Positions 10,201 through 20,133 of a stretch of 64,000 bases of DNA are shown one piece after another. This stretch comes from Methanothermobacter sp. (lineage in GTDB: Archaea > Methanobacteriota > Methanobacteria > Methanobacteriales > DSM-23052). Position 1 is the first letter of the stretch. The number at the start of each line of letters is the position of its first letter. The translations under genes were made by a program, and so were the position numbers. The stretch covers positions 203,267 through 267,266 of the forward strand of contig JASFYN010000001.1 of the NCBI GenBank assembly GCA_030055615.1. The letters run 5' to 3'. A model generated the notes under the pieces. The model was not told where the DNA came from. It made no database searches and saw nothing but the letters and a program-made list of their open reading frames with translations.

Positions 10201-12356
10201 CATTAGAAGAAGCCGAAAAAATCAATGAAATGGCCATACAGGTGGTTAAAGAACTCTTACAAGGAAAGACAATCCAGGAGATAACAGAGAATATCACAGA
10301 CGCAAAATTACGTGAAACATTACAAGAAAAACTTCGATTGGCACAGGAATACATCCAACTCTTAAAGGAAAGTCCAACCGATGAAATGGACGCTCTAATA
10401 GAAGCACTATCGGGCCATTACATCACACCTGCTAAGGGTGGAGACCCAGTAAGGGCTCCATATGCACTTCCAACAGGTAGAAATTTCTATGCACAAGACG
10501 ACAACACATTACCTACAAAGGTTGCATGGGACCTTGGTAAAAGACTTGCAGACATGGCGCTGGCGCAACTGGACACAATCCCAGAGAAGATAGCAGCGGT
10601 CGTATGGTGCGTTGAAACAGCACGCGACGACGGAACAATGGTATCATTTGTATTCCGCCTCCTAGGAGTACAACCAAAACTCGACGACAAAACATGGCTC
10701 AACGGAGGAAAACTCTCATACATAATACCAACTCCACTAGATCAACTCCTAGCCGAAATTAACAAGGCAAGAAACAGCCTAGGATTACCTAATATCACAG
10801 AAAGGCCAAGAATAGATGTTATAGTCACCACTAGTGGATTATTCAGAGATCTTTATCCAAACTTGCTCGCTAAAATGGACATAGCATATAGAGTAGCCTT
10901 AGCAGCCTCCTACTCAAAGATAGTAGAGGCCTATCCAGAACTTAAACCAGAACTCGACAAAGCCCTCGACCCTTTAATAACAGGAAAATTCCCACAAGCA
11001 AAAACATTAGATGCTCTCCTTAAAGCAATAGACTTCAAAGATCCAATAGAATTAAACTATATAGCAAAACATTGGATAGAGCTTGTGAGAGGAGGATATG
11101 ATGGCGACACAGCTATAACAAGGATATTCGCACCGCCAGTAGGCGACTATGGGGCAGGAGTCAACAAGGCAGTTGAACAAATATGGACTTGGAATGACCG
11201 TTCACAACTCGCAGACATATACTTGCGCAGAATGAGCCACGCCTACTCAAACACTCAATGGGGAATATCCCAACAAAAGCTCTTCGAAGACCTCCTAAAA
11301 GGTGTTACAGTCACATACCATAGTAGGAGCACAAACCTCTATGGCGTAATAGACAACGACGACTATTATGACTACTATGGTGGACTCTCATTGGCAATAG
11401 AAAAAATAAATGGCAATGCTCCAAGCTTGAATGTTGTCTACTATGCAAACCCAGCCAACCCAGAAGTGATGACACTATCAAAATTCATGGGAAAAGAGAT
11501 GAGAACACGCTATTTCAACCCAGAATGGATCAAAGGGATGATGAAAGAAGGATACCCAGGTGCGAGGCAAATATCCTCAAAATTTATAGACTACTTAGTA
11601 GGATGGCAAGTCACAACACCACATTTGGTCAGCAATCAAGTGTGGAATGAAATTGCAGACATCTACATAAGGGATAAATACAATATTGGTGTGGCGAGTT
11701 GGCTTTCAACAGGCAGTAATGCTTACTCAATGATAGATATCACGGGTAAGCTTCTTACAATGGCCCATAGGGGTTACTGGCAAGCCGACACTGGCACATT
11801 AAGTCTTGTTGCAAACACATGGGCTTCTTTAATATCAAATTATGGCGTTTCTTGCTGTGACTGTAGTTGTGGAAACATAGCAATGATTCAATGGGCCATG
11901 CAATACATAAACCCCAATCTCTTGAACGCGGTTAAAACGAGACTCTATAAGGCCACAATGAACGCTGCTTTCGCACCACCAGAAACCCCTGGAACTCCAA
12001 GTCAGCCAGGAACTCCAGGAACGCCTGGACAGCCAGAAGCCCCAAGCACCCCAGGACAACCAGGACCAACACCAGGCTACACAGGAACTCCAGGAACAGG
12101 AAGCCAAGCAGGTACAGGAGCACCAGGGACAAGTGTAGGTTCCATAGAGGGAATGATTGGAGCAACGGGAGTAACTGCAGGAGCTGTTGCAGGGGCGGGT
12201 CATGGTCCAAGAACGGGGAAAGTCTATGAGGTCAGCAAATCTAGTGGAACCGCTGGAGCGCCAGGAGGACTCCCAGTATATGCAGTCGTTGGTGTTATAA
12301 TCCTAGTAGCATTGATAGGGGTAGGATATCTTCTTGCAGGGCGTAAAGTTGTCTAG
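7212..12356 (+). CDS. Exported, membrane-anchored CobN/magnesium-chelatase-H-like protein
   Basis: A 1714-residue protein. Residues 1-24 form a signal peptide ending GTVSAA. The body (about 230-1580) is a CobN/BchH-type large chelatase subunit, with KKIAIIYYNYPPGKQNIGASY, a HVGRHATYEWLP segment near 808-819 (classic form HVGTHGTLEWLPGK), RPRIDVIVTTSGLFRDLYP, and RYFNPEWIKGMMKEGYPGA. A cysteine cluster CCDCSC lies near 1550. Residues 1587-1650 are Pro/Gly/Thr-rich, and 1686-1709 form one membrane helix before a short basic tail. The body is therefore outside the cell, where ATP-driven CobNST chelation is unlikely. Metal or corrinoid capture is an inference. The start is TTG after GGGAGGGGAG. 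The gene stands alone. Confidence 0.85.
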   Translation: MIKKIFSVLLVLFLLMIMGTVSAAETNATSILVIGSSTAVKDYNNVAHELMDELNNQTTVVKFQIRSTSQIGNMTSDEIKVLVNSSDIILAEWGTQLAGNGSLEGVIKTNPSIIENKIFFVFESGPTLVKLSKIGNKNVFDGVDEKDIGTWDSPGTIIGACHDGDINALLSYKQKYPNNKALHDWIDCAIYYAAGGKTNFKNQFKWALKKYAELTGRIWPSQWDPAPPELASPLSMEFLYRDGQRFTKEQYFEKYPLDPTKPTVGVLTYVGSTGEVTYANAFQEIIDALVARGMNVIPAVGTWSNYIDLKNDQIIELARTLCQANQTIQILSIKGIGNYTDTTSILGVTSNPKALVYEIAIIEDGKTIKTVNISSSQPANVYSAMVKFFTDAKNIVQYEAEPEKYPCKVNVIIDLLTFTTGSTVSGAQVNKFFNQANVPVLRAMITSSTYRTPGQWLVSEEGFSWMAVYWQCAQPEMQGQIEPIPVGVGDIGYDPETGAQWDTTVTLSDRIQKLADRAYNWAQLQTLQNKDKKIAIIYYNYPPGKQNIGASYLNVPQTILEILKRLKIEGYNVGEIPTNTTLIQLMIERGINVANWAPGELEKLVNNTDVILWSVEEYIAWFNNLDPIAKKEVIEGPVGYIEELTKAAIEYIKKGDPRVKDEMLKTLTRWTQEMISNAKTYPEVADKATELIQKMSDTIQKILEDPLNNTLWDLFYNYKGQFLALNLSGMTGWGEPPGNIMTIEKNGKKYIVIPGLLFGNIFIGPEPQRGWEAEAAAFYHSTIVPPPHCYLAWYAWVNTVFNANAQIHVGRHATYEWLPRKQYALSRFDYPDICIADKPSIYIYIMDGVGEGMQAKRRGLAVIIDHLTPPLTQTKLYGDLQELAGLITNYEKTPEGNPMREEYARQIRETIIKLNLAADLGLDPNNITDEDIDKVHDYLLDLQGTLMPYGLHTFGENWTDDEIALMVAAMLSPDSENDPSLQKLISTMLGYNWDKLTLEEAEKINEMAIQVVKELLQGKTIQEITENITDAKLRETLQEKLRLAQEYIQLLKESPTDEMDALIEALSGHYITPAKGGDPVRAPYALPTGRNFYAQDDNTLPTKVAWDLGKRLADMALAQLDTIPEKIAAVVWCVETARDDGTMVSFVFRLLGVQPKLDDKTWLNGGKLSYIIPTPLDQLLAEINKARNSLGLPNITERPRIDVIVTTSGLFRDLYPNLLAKMDIAYRVALAASYSKIVEAYPELKPELDKALDPLITGKFPQAKTLDALLKAIDFKDPIELNYIAKHWIELVRGGYDGDTAITRIFAPPVGDYGAGVNKAVEQIWTWNDRSQLADIYLRRMSHAYSNTQWGISQQKLFEDLLKGVTVTYHSRSTNLYGVIDNDDYYDYYGGLSLAIEKINGNAPSLNVVYYANPANPEVMTLSKFMGKEMRTRYFNPEWIKGMMKEGYPGARQISSKFIDYLVGWQVTTPHLVSNQVWNEIADIYIRDKYNIGVASWLSTGSNAYSMIDITGKLLTMAHRGYWQADTGTLSLVANTWASLISNYGVSCCDCSCGNIAMIQWAMQYINPNLLNAVKTRLYKATMNAAFAPPETPGTPSQPGTPGTPGQPEAPSTPGQPGPTPGYTGTPGTGSQAGTGAPGTSVGSIEGMIGATGVTAGAVAGAGHGPRTGKVYEVSKSSGTAGAPGGLPVYAVVGVIILVALIGVGYLLAGRKVV

Positions 12357-12361
12357 GAGTA

Positions 12362-12388
12362 TTTTTTCTATCTTTTTACTATTTTTTT
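12362..12388 (+). terminator. T-rich terminator after the CobN-like gene
   Basis: Three T runs of 5-7 bases (12362-12367, 12373-12377, 12382-12388) start six bases after the stop codon. No hairpin precedes them. This matches the archaeal pattern of termination at successive U tracts. A TATA-like stretch for polB follows at about 12416-12450. Confidence 0.55.
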
Positions 12389-12452
12389 ATCCGCGCTTTA
12401 TGCATAACATGGGCGAATATAATAAGTAGTTCCTCATAAAATATAATAAAAT

Positions 12453-14189
12453 ATGGAAAAAAGAGCGATTATTCTTCTTGATATTGATTATATCACAGAG
12501 GATAATATACCAGTTATAAGATTGTTTGGGAAAGACGAAAATGGGAGGCCTGTCATAGCCTTGGACAGGTCATTCAGACCATATATTTATGCAGTGCCTT
12601 CAGATATTGATTCATGTTTGGATGAGTTAGTAGAGGCCGGCTTCGAAGAATTAGAGGTTGTGAAAAGGAAAGATCTTGGAAGGCCGGTTGATGTGATCAA
12701 AATCATTTTGAAACATCCCCAGGAAGTTCCCAGGATCAGAAAAAAAGTGAAAAATCTTGAACACGTCAGGGAGATCCGGGAACATGACATACCATTTTAT
12801 AGAAGATATCTCATCGATAATGGTTTGTTCCCAATGTCAAAGATAGAATTAAAGGGTAATATAGTATCTTCTGATGTTGAGATTATTGAATTGGATGAGC
12901 CTCCAAGAACTATCAAGTCAAGATTCCCCAAACTTGAAATCTTAGCTTTCGATATTGAAGTTTATAACCCCCATGGGATGCCCAACCCGGAAGAGGATCA
13001 AATACTGATGATAAGCTTCTATGATGGCGAAAAAAAGAGAATAATATCAACTAAGGGAGAGCATCTCAATTTTGTTGAAGTTGTAGAAGATGAGAAGGCG
13101 ATCCTAGAAAGATTCACTCAAATAATAAAAGATTCTAAACCTGACTTAATTGTAGGATACAACTCTGATAATTTCGACTTCCCATATATAAGAAGGAGGG
13201 CTGATCTTTTAGGCGTTAAACTCGACATAGGATGGGACGGATCAACTATAAAATCCTTGAGAAGGGGTTTTACAACCGCCACAGCAATAAAGGGGACAGT
13301 ACATGTAGATCTTTACCCGGTGATGCGACGATACATAAACCTTGACACCTACACCCTCGAAAGAGTATACTTTGAATTATTCGGTGAAAAAAAGGTTGAA
13401 TTACCCGGCGACCAATTATGGGAATACTGGGACAATGAAAACTTGAGGGATCAGCTTTTCAAATATTCAATTGAGGATGTCACGGCAACTTATAAGATCG
13501 CTGAAAAAATACTCCCATTAAATATGGAGATCACAAGGATCGTGGGACAGCCACTATTCGACATAAGTAGGATGGCCACCGGACAACAAGTTGAATGGTT
13601 CCTTATAAGGAAAGCATTCGAATATGGTGAATTAGTACCTAACAAACCATCACCCTCCGAGTTGCAAAGAAGAAGAACCCAAAAAGTTGTTGGAGGTTAT
13701 GTAAAGGAACCAGAGAAGGGACTCCATGAAAACCTTGTACAATTTGATTTCAGGAGCCTATATCCTAGTATTATAATTTCTAAGAATATTTCACCTGACA
13801 CCTTCAGTAAGGATCCAAAAGAAGATTGTTATGTGGCCCCTGAGACTGGTTATAGGTTTAGGAAGAAACCTAAAGGTTTTGTACCTTCGATTATAGGGCA
13901 AATATTGGATGAGAGGATGAAGATAAAGAATCAGATGAAAGTGGCTGAGGATCCGACGGAAAGGAGGATACTCGACGTGCAACAAGAAGCTCTTAAAAGG
14001 CTTGCTAATACAATGTATGGGGTTTATGGTTACACGCGTTTCAGATGGTATTGTTTGGAGTGTGCTGAGGCTATAACAGCATGGGGTCGGAATTATATTA
14101 AAAAGACGATAAAAGAGGCTGAAAAGTTCGGATTTCACACGGTATATGCTGATACTGATGGCTTCTATGCTACTTATCAGAAAAAATAA
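12453..14189 (+). CDS. polB1: DNA polymerase B large (N-terminal) subunit of a split PolB
   Basis: Family-B replicative/repair polymerase with 3'-5' exonuclease. Exo I (LAFDIEVY, about 165), Exo II ([11 protein letters not shown], about 235), Exo III (YSIEDV, about 338), motif A (DFRSLYPSI, about 432), motif B ([13 protein letters not shown], about 515) and motif C (YADTDG, about 565) are all present. The protein ends 13 residues after motif C at residue 578, while single-chain archaeal PolB runs to about 770-780. The missing thumb region is the part that the separate PolB2 supplies in Methanothermobacter (large subunit MTH1208). No PolB2 is in this window. The 3' end overlaps comE by 20 bp tail-to-tail. 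Confidence 0.93.
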   Translation: MEKRAIILLDIDYITEDNIPVIRLFGKDENGRPVIALDRSFRPYIYAVPSDIDSCLDELVEAGFEELEVVKRKDLGRPVDVIKIILKHPQEVPRIRKKVKNLEHVREIREHDIPFYRRYLIDNGLFPMSKIELKGNIVSSDVEIIELDEPPRTIKSRFPKLEILAFDIEVYNPHGMPNPEEDQILMISFYDGEKKRIISTKGEHLNFVEVVEDEKAILERFTQIIKDSKPDLIVGYNSDNFDFPYIRRRADLLGVKLDIGWDGSTIKSLRRGFTTATAIKGTVHVDLYPVMRRYINLDTYTLERVYFELFGEKKVELPGDQLWEYWDNENLRDQLFKYSIEDVTATYKIAEKILPLNMEITRIVGQPLFDISRMATGQQVEWFLIRKAFEYGELVPNKPSPSELQRRRTQKVVGGYVKEPEKGLHENLVQFDFRSLYPSIIISKNISPDTFSKDPKEDCYVAPETGYRFRKKPKGFVPSIIGQILDERMKIKNQMKVAEDPTERRILDVQQEALKRLANTMYGVYGYTRFRWYCLECAEAITAWGRNYIKKTIKEAEKFGFHTVYADTDGFYATYQKK

Positions 14190-14724
14190 TATTCATGAAC
14201 CTTGATATTATTTCCTCTGGACTCAAGTCTATGACTGGGACATCCGCGTTTCCGGGTTCTACTTTCACATGGACTATGACTGGCCCGTCCTCTTCTAGTA
14301 TTGGTCGCATGTTTATTTCGTGGAGTTTTTCGAATTTGAATATTTTTTTGAATCCTATGCCTTTGGCGAGTTCGCTTAGATCGACTTTTAGGGCGTATGT
14401 GCACTGGGAACCTGTTGTCGCATAGCATCCGTTATCTAGTATTATGAGTATGAGATTTTTAGGGGATTGGCTATAGATTGTGACGAGGCTTCCAAGGTTC
14501 ATGAGGAGTGAACCATCACCCTCAAACACTACTACTTTACGTTTTTGTGTTAATGCGAGTCCCAGTCCGATTGATGAAGCCATCCCCATTGAGCCTAGCA
14601 TGTAGAAGTGTCTTGGGGAATCTTTTATACTGTAAAGTTCTCTTGATGGGAATCCAAGATTGCATATGATTAGTTCGTCATCTAGTTGTTCTATGATGGT
14701 TTTTATGGCTTCTATACGTTCCAT
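14170..14724 (-). CDS. comE: Sulfopyruvate decarboxylase, beta subunit
   Basis: The thiamine-diphosphate-binding half of sulfopyruvate decarboxylase, which makes sulfoacetaldehyde for coenzyme M. The ThDP/Mg motif is [15 protein letters not shown] (about residues 70-85), preceded by [16 protein letters not shown]. Length 184 is normal for ComE. It lies 7 bp downstream of comD and is last in a comC-comD-comE run. Its C-terminus overlaps polB on the opposite strand. Confidence 0.93.
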   Translation of the reverse strand: MERIEAIKTIIEQLDDELIICNLGFPSRELYSIKDSPRHFYMLGSMGMASSIGLGLALTQKRKVVVFEGDGSLLMNLGSLVTIYSQSPKNLILIILDNGCYATTGSQCTYALKVDLSELAKGIGFKKIFKFEKLHEINMRPILEEDGPVIVHVKVEPGNADVPVIDLSPEEIISRFMNIIFSDK

Positions 14725-14731
14725 TTTAGGT

Positions 14732-15223
14732 TCACCAGAAACTAACTTCTAAGAGTATAGCTGTGGGATATTTTTTTGCCTTTGCAAGTTTCCAAGCAGA
14801 TTTTATATCATTGTATGCTTCTTCTGGGGTGGATGGGACGTGATATGGTATTTTGAGGGCTTCTAGTAGGAGTGGTGTTGCTTCACCCATTGGGATTTGG
14901 GCTTTCATGAATTCTCCTTGGGTGCCTCTGTGGCTTATTATCATAAGTATGGGGATCCTATATAACTTGTAGAGAGATGCTATGACATTTATAGAATTTC
15001 CAAGACCTGAATTTTGCATTAAAATAGCTGTGTTCTCTCCAGCCATGTATGCGCCCGCTGCTATGCCGAAACCTTCTTCTTCTCTTGTAACTGGTATGTG
15101 TTTAATTTCTTTGTCTTGGTCTATCATTTCAAGTACCCTTGCAAGGTTTATGCAGGGCACGCTTACTATAAAATTTATGTTGTTGTCTTTAAGGGCCTTG
15201 TATATTGCCTTGCTGCTGTCCAA
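14732..15223 (-). CDS. comD: Sulfopyruvate decarboxylase, alpha subunit
   Basis: The pyrimidine-domain (N-terminal ThDP-enzyme-like) subunit that pairs with ComE. The catalytic glutamate region is [18 protein letters not shown] (about 44-61), followed by [16 protein letters not shown]. Length 163 is typical. It sits between comC (6 bp upstream) and comE (7 bp downstream), so the three are probably one transcript for coenzyme M synthesis. Confidence 0.93.
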   Translation of the reverse strand: MDSSKAIYKALKDNNINFIVSVPCINLARVLEMIDQDKEIKHIPVTREEEGFGIAAGAYMAGENTAILMQNSGLGNSINVIASLYKLYRIPILMIISHRGTQGEFMKAQIPMGEATPLLLEALKIPYHVPSTPEEAYNDIKSAWKLAKAKKYPTAILLEVSFW

Positions 15224-15229
15224 TGTTCT

Positions 15230-16252
15230 TTATCCCTCCAAGTTCAGGTCCAGGTTTAATTTCTCTTCTAGTTCTTTTAATTGTTTTAGGAGTTCTTGGT
15301 CTATGTGTATGCCCTCAGCTAGGTTCTTTTTCATGTTCATTTTTTCTATGTCACCTGGTATGAGCACTTTACCTGTGGATTTGACTTCTTCCACGAATTT
15401 GTCAACTTGTTTTTTGAAGTCTTTGATGTTAACGAACTTTGATGGGTCAATGGCTATTAGAAGGTCGCCTTTTGTACATTTATCATAGGGGTTTACGGTG
15501 CCTTTCACTTCCTTGCCGATGGCGGCTTTTACAAGAGGTCCTGCTAATATTTCTATCATGAATGATAATGCGTAGCCTTTGTGCCCGCCGAATGGTAATA
15601 TTGAACCCTTTAGGGCCTTTTTTGGGTCTGTGGTGGGGTTTCCATTGGAGTCTAATGCTATGCCTTCTGGTAGTTTTTCTCTTTTACGGGCGGCTTCGAG
15701 TAATTTTCCACGCGCGGAGGCTGATGTTGCCATATCAACTGAAACATAGTATTTGTTGGATGGTATTCCGATTGCTATGGGGTTTGTCCCGAGTATTGGT
15801 TCTTTTCCCCCTAATGGTGCCACGGCTGGTTCTGTATTTGTCATTACTATTCCTATCATGTCTTCTTTGATTGCCATGTCAGAGTAGTATCCTGCAATAC
15901 CGAAATGGTTAGAATCATGGATTCCTACTAATCCTATTCCAGTCCTTTTTGCTTTTTGGATAGCTATCTTCATCCCCTTATAGGTTACCACATGTCCGAG
16001 TAGGTGGTTACCATTTATTAGGGCTGTTGATACTGTTTCTTTTTCGATTTCTATATTGCCTTCTGTTTTTATGTTTCCGTGTTCTATGCCTTTCACGTAC
16101 TGTGGGAATCTCCCGATTCCATGTGAACTGAAACCTTTAAGGTCTGCATCGACTGTTACATCCGCAACTATCCTTGCATGCTCTTCTGGCACGTTTAAGG
16201 CATTTAAAATTGAGGTTATAATATTTTTTTCATCTTCACTGGTTATTTTCAT
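15230..16252 (-). CDS. comC: (R)-sulfolactate dehydrogenase, malate/L-lactate dehydrogenase family
   Basis: Oxidises sulfolactate to sulfopyruvate with NAD+ in coenzyme M synthesis. Family signatures are [12 protein letters not shown] near residue 36, the catalytic [13 protein letters not shown] near 112, and the [13 protein letters not shown] segment near 222. Length 340 is usual. Ordinary malate dehydrogenases of the same family look alike, but the tight operon with comD and comE favours ComC. The next upstream gene is purM, 27 bp away. Confidence 0.9.
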   Translation of the reverse strand: MKITSEDEKNIITSILNALNVPEEHARIVADVTVDADLKGFSSHGIGRFPQYVKGIEHGNIKTEGNIEIEKETVSTALINGNHLLGHVVTYKGMKIAIQKAKRTGIGLVGIHDSNHFGIAGYYSDMAIKEDMIGIVMTNTEPAVAPLGGKEPILGTNPIAIGIPSNKYYVSVDMATSASARGKLLEAARKREKLPEGIALDSNGNPTTDPKKALKGSILPFGGHKGYALSFMIEILAGPLVKAAIGKEVKGTVNPYDKCTKGDLLIAIDPSKFVNIKDFKKQVDKFVEEVKSTGKVLIPGDIEKMNMKKNLAEGIHIDQELLKQLKELEEKLNLDLNLEG

Positions 16253-16279
16253 GAGAAAGACACCTTCCTGGTTTTTTTC

Positions 16280-17305
16280 TTAGAGTGTGATATCCTCTTC
16301 TGTGTATGTTTTGATTTTCACAGCCCCTTTAGGGTCTTTTTCAACGGTTCCTATCTCTTTTGCGTTGTAAGTTTTCTTGGTTATTTTTATTGTTTCTTTT
16401 GCATCTTCTTTGTCCACGATTATTATGAAGCCTATGCCCATGTTGAAGACTTTGTACATTTCGTCTATTGGCACTCCATTTTCGTGGATTGTCTTGAATA
16501 TGGGTTGTGGTTCTGGTAGTTTATCTATATTATATGTTACTTTATCGTTGAGGCGACGTATGTTTGTGTAACCGCCTCCTGTTATATGTGCGAGTCCATG
16601 AATGTCTATTCCTGATTCAAGGAGTTCTAGTATGGGTTTGACATAAATTCTTGTGGGTTTTAGGAGTTCTTCCCCTATTTTGTCTTTTGAACCTGGTATG
16701 GTATCATTGGCATCTAGTTTCAGTTTTTCGAAGAATATTTTCCTTGCGAGGGTTAATCCGTTGCTGTGTATCCCACTACTTTCAATTCCTATTAGCTTGT
16801 CACCTGCTTTTATTTTTTCTCCAGTTATTATATTTTCGGGGTCTGTTATTCCTATGCCTGTGGCTGCTAGGTCGAAATTGTTCACTATCTCTGGTAGTGT
16901 TGCTGTTTCCCCGCCTATTATCGCGGTTTCTGCTAATTCAGCTCCTTTTGCTAATCCTTCACCTATTTCTGATGCGATTTCAGGGTTTGGTTTTTCCATT
17001 GCAAGGTAGTCGACTATTGCGATTGGTTTGGCGCCTACACATATTATATCATTTACTACCATTGCTATACAATCTATTCCGATGGTGTCATATTTTCCTA
17101 ATTTCTCTGCTACTAGTATTTTGCTGCCAACGCCATCTGTACTCATTGCTATTGCCATGTCACCTACTCGTATTATAGAGGCGAAGTGGCCTTTCTTTGT
17201 GAGTACATCAGCATATTTCAAGGTTTTTTCAAGTTTTGAGGCTAAACTTGATATGGTTAATGCTTCAAGGTTTATATCTACTCCAGAATCGGCGTATGTT
17301 ACCAA
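16280..17305 (-). CDS. purM: Phosphoribosylformylglycinamidine cyclo-ligase (AIR synthetase)
   Basis: Closes the imidazole ring to form AIR in purine synthesis. Visible features are MVTYADSGVDI at the start, the ATP/Mg motif STDGVGSKILVA near 55, NDIICVGAKPIAIVDYLA near 85, GGETATLPE near 137, and HITGGGYTNI near 240. The frame is open to a GTG at 17314, but that GTG is part of the ribosome site GGTGAT. A TTG four bases later at 17305 gives the normal family N-terminus, so I use it. The gene lies between fttA and comC on the same strand. Confidence 0.92.
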   Translation of the reverse strand: MVTYADSGVDINLEALTISSLASKLEKTLKYADVLTKKGHFASIIRVGDMAIAMSTDGVGSKILVAEKLGKYDTIGIDCIAMVVNDIICVGAKPIAIVDYLAMEKPNPEIASEIGEGLAKGAELAETAIIGGETATLPEIVNNFDLAATGIGITDPENIITGEKIKAGDKLIGIESSGIHSNGLTLARKIFFEKLKLDANDTIPGSKDKIGEELLKPTRIYVKPILELLESGIDIHGLAHITGGGYTNIRRLNDKVTYNIDKLPEPQPIFKTIHENGVPIDEMYKVFNMGIGFIIIVDKEDAKETIKITKKTYNAKEIGTVEKDPKGAVKIKTYTEEDITL

Positions 17306-17317
17306 TCTAATCACCTT

Positions 17318-19225
17318 TTATTGTATTCGCACGGTTTCTAGGTTTAATGGCGTTTTTGTTTCTATCTTGTAGGTTCTGTAGATGCTTGATGCAAGGTCTA
17401 GGGTTTTGTAATTGTCACCATGGCATATGAGTATTTTCTCTGGTCTGGGGCTCACCCTTTTCACATATTCCATGAGCTGTCTGCGATCTGAGTGTCCGCT
17501 GAAACCTTCTATAGTCTTTATATCCATTTTCACCTTGTATACTCTTGTTTTACCTTCTTCTTTGAGTGGTATTTCCTTCCAGCCTTTCTGGAGTCTTCTT
17601 CCAAGTGAACCTTCGGCTTGGTAACCTACAAAGACAAGTGAATTCTTTTCATTTTCACATAACCATTTGAAGTATTCTAGGGAGTTTCCACCTGTTAGCA
17701 TCCCTGAGGTTGATAGGATAATTGATGGTTCTCCTTCGACTATATCCATTCTCTCGTCCATTCCATTAACTTTATGGAATATTTCTGATATGAATGGGTT
17801 GTGGCCCATATGGAATATTTGGTCTCTCAAGTCTTTGCTTAGGTATTCTGGGCGGGCTGTGTGGATGGCTGTAGCTTCCCATATCATCCCATCAATATAT
17901 ACTGGGACTTCATGGATGATCCCAGTTCTTATATATTCTTCTAATACTACCATAAGTTCTTGGGCCCTTCCAACTGCGAATACTGGTATTAGTATTTTAC
18001 CCCCTCTTCTGAGGGTGGTGTAGATTGTTTTTATCAGTTCTTTTTCTGCATGGTTTCTTGAGGGTTGTACATCTTCTTTTCCACCGTAGGTGCTTTCCAT
18101 GACTAGGGTTTCGAGTCTGGGGAATCTTGTGACGGCTGGTTCTAGTAGTCTGCTTTGTTCGTATTTGAAGTCCCCAGTGTATACCATGTTGTGTTGGCCG
18201 TCGCCGATGTGGAGGTGGGCCATTGCCGATCCTAGTATGTGGCCGGCGTTGTGTAATGTTAGTCTTATGTCTGGTGCTATGTCAGTTACTTCTCCGTAGT
18301 CGAGTGTGATTGTATGTTTTATGCATTTTTTCACGTGTTTGACGTTGAATGGGAGTGGTTGTTCTTCTCTGTAGGCTATGTCTATGTGGTCTAGTTGGAG
18401 TAATGTCATTAGGTCTCTTGTGGGTGTTGTGCAGTATACTGGTCCGTCGTAACCGTAATGGTAGAGGTATGGTACGAATCCTGAGTGGTCTAGGTGGGCG
18501 TGTGTTATTATCACGGCATCTAGGTTGTCTGGTGCGAATTCTGGGACGTTTAGGAATGGGTATGATGTTTTTTCGTCTGTTCCTGCCACGTTTACTCCGC
18601 AGTCTAGTAGTATTCTGCTGTTGGGAGTTTGAAGGTAAAGGCAGGATCTTCCAACTTCTCTGAACCCGCCTATGGCTGTTAGTCTCGCCCAATCGTTTTC
18701 GTATTTTATTTTCTGGTGTATACGATTCCCTAGTTGGTGAAGTATCTTCTTACGTTCTTTACTGTTCTTTCTAAGGGTCCGTCGTATTCTTTGGATGATC
18801 TCTGATGATATGGGTGGCGTTCTCAGTATCTTAGGTGCCCATCCTATATTTTTTACTATTTCTCTTGATGTTGAACCGTATTTGCCTATTACAAGTCCTG
18901 GTTTTTTGGCTTCTATGATAACTTCGCAGGTTACATCATCAAAGGAGATATTAATTATCTCGGCCTCTTTTGGGACTATTTCATGGATTTTTTCTATGGC
19001 CTTTTCTGGTTCCATGAGTACTGATCGGTCTGAGCGTATTATAATACGCTTGCGAAGATCCTTGGCTAGTTCCCTGATTAGGTCACCGTTTTCGCTTATG
19101 ATCTCTGGGTTTTTTGTATAGATTACAAGTTCTGGTCCTTCAAATTCTACCTTAGCTACTTGGACTCTTGGTGGTAATCTTTGTATTATAGTCTTCTTGA
19201 TTTCTTCAAGAACCCTTGAAACCAT
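17318..19225 (-). CDS. fttA: FttA/aCPSF1, KH-domain beta-CASP ribonuclease and transcription terminator
   Basis: Archaeal CPSF73 homologue that cleaves nascent RNA and terminates transcription. Residues 1-150 hold a KH-like pair ([19 protein letters not shown]). The metallo-beta-lactamase core starts near 180 with [19 protein letters not shown] and has [14 protein letters not shown] as metal motif, and the beta-CASP insert includes ESTYGGKED and [12 protein letters not shown]. The C-terminal end has [21 protein letters not shown] and ICHGDNYK. Length 635 is normal. The 3' end lies 12 bp from the purM start. A TATA-like AATTTTATAATATA (on the minus strand) lies upstream. Confidence 0.96.
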   Translation of the reverse strand: MVSRVLEEIKKTIIQRLPPRVQVAKVEFEGPELVIYTKNPEIISENGDLIRELAKDLRKRIIIRSDRSVLMEPEKAIEKIHEIVPKEAEIINISFDDVTCEVIIEAKKPGLVIGKYGSTSREIVKNIGWAPKILRTPPISSEIIQRIRRTLRKNSKERKKILHQLGNRIHQKIKYENDWARLTAIGGFREVGRSCLYLQTPNSRILLDCGVNVAGTDEKTSYPFLNVPEFAPDNLDAVIITHAHLDHSGFVPYLYHYGYDGPVYCTTPTRDLMTLLQLDHIDIAYREEQPLPFNVKHVKKCIKHTITLDYGEVTDIAPDIRLTLHNAGHILGSAMAHLHIGDGQHNMVYTGDFKYEQSRLLEPAVTRFPRLETLVMESTYGGKEDVQPSRNHAEKELIKTIYTTLRRGGKILIPVFAVGRAQELMVVLEEYIRTGIIHEVPVYIDGMIWEATAIHTARPEYLSKDLRDQIFHMGHNPFISEIFHKVNGMDERMDIVEGEPSIILSTSGMLTGGNSLEYFKWLCENEKNSLVFVGYQAEGSLGRRLQKGWKEIPLKEEGKTRVYKVKMDIKTIEGFSGHSDRRQLMEYVKRVSPRPEKILICHGDNYKTLDLASSIYRTYKIETKTPLNLETVRIQ

Positions 19226-19305
19226 ATGATCACTTCTTGAAAAATAGAATAGGAGGGCGTATATTATAAAATTTAAAATAATTATTAATCTGTGTGGGGT
19301 TAAAA

Positions 19306-19935
19306 TTAGTTAAGTTCTTTAATTCTTTTTTCAACTTCTTCTTCGCTTAACATTTTGAAACCTTCTTCTGTGACTATAGCTACTCTTATACCATTCCCTG
19401 AGAAGGTGTCTCTTTCTATTGCAGATTTTAGGGCTTTTATTGCAATGTCGATTGCTTCTTCTACATATAAGTCTTCGGTGTATCTGTCTTCGAGCACACC
19501 ATAGGCTATAGGTGAACCTGAGCCTGTGGATATGAATTTGTCTAGGATCATGCCCCCTGTAGGGTCTAGGGAGTATATTTTTGCCCCTGTGTCATCTACT
19601 CCTCCTAGTAGGGCTTGTACTATGAGTGGATAGAAGCGGTTTGAATGGAGTATGTTTGATGCTAGGGCTGCGACAGCCTCTATACTTATCCTTTCGGAAT
19701 TCCTCATCTTATATAATGCTGCTTCGGCTTTTAAATATTTCATTAGAGTTTGAGCATCAGCCACGGATCCTGCGACTGTTGCTGCTATGTGTTCATCAAC
19801 TTTGAATATCTTATCAGCGACTTTGTGCGCTATCAGGTTCCCTATTGTAGCTCTTCTCTCTGTTGCAAAAACAACCCCATCTTTGCAGGTTATACCTACA
19901 GTTGTAGTACCTTTTAATCTTCTTTCGTCTTCCAT
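19306..19935 (-). CDS. psmB: 20S proteasome beta subunit
   Basis: The proteolytic subunit of the archaeal 20S proteasome. The precursor MEDERRLKG is cut before Thr10, the nucleophile in TTTVGI; Lys42 (HKVADKI) and the [10 protein letters not shown] segment complete the site. Length 209 is normal. It is a single gene with its own TATA-like element (minus strand, 20001-20010) about 70 bp upstream. Confidence 0.96.
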   Translation of the reverse strand: MEDERRLKGTTTVGITCKDGVVFATERRATIGNLIAHKVADKIFKVDEHIAATVAGSVADAQTLMKYLKAEAALYKMRNSERISIEAVAALASNILHSNRFYPLIVQALLGGVDDTGAKIYSLDPTGGMILDKFISTGSGSPIAYGVLEDRYTEDLYVEEAIDIAIKALKSAIERDTFSGNGIRVAIVTEEGFKMLSEEEVEKRIKELN

Positions 19936-20000
19936 AGATACACCTCGAAAATAAAAATAGTAATAAGAACTAGCTTCTAAACTTACTTATTACTTTTTAT

Positions 20001-20010
20001 CTTATATAAA
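20001..20010 (-). promoter_or_regulatory. TATA box of psmB
   Basis: The plus-strand bases read CTTATATAAA, so the minus strand has TTTATATAAG. It is the best archaeal TATA match upstream of psmB and predicts a leader of about 40 bases. Called by eye from the consensus. Confidence 0.5.
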
Positions 20011-20040
20011 CGTTTAGTATATGGGGTTCTTCTTTCACTC

Positions 20041-20068
20041 CCACCACAGAAAATATATGAAGTGGTGG
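20041..20068. repeat. Short inverted repeat in the psmB-purP spacer
   Basis: CCACCAC (20041-20047) and GTGGTGG (20062-20068) form a perfect 7-bp inverted repeat with a 14-base AT-rich loop, between the psmB promoter and the purP 3' end. It could stop purP transcripts or be chance. No gene is evident in the 198-bp spacer. Confidence 0.3.
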
Positions 20069-20133
20069 TTTAAATGGCGATTTTATCTCCCTTTATCTTG
20101 GGGGATGGTCTGCTCTTGTATAAATATTTTTCG

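Noticed and set aside
11835-12210. Minus-strand frames rich in Cys, Ser, Trp and Leu opposite the CobN-like gene
   Set aside because: They mirror the Pro/Gly/Thr-rich linker codons of the real gene and have no start signal or family likeness.
18282-18692. Arg/Thr-rich 136-residue minus-strand frame inside fttA
   Set aside because: It is an alternative frame of the well-supported fttA gene with biased composition and no ribosome site.
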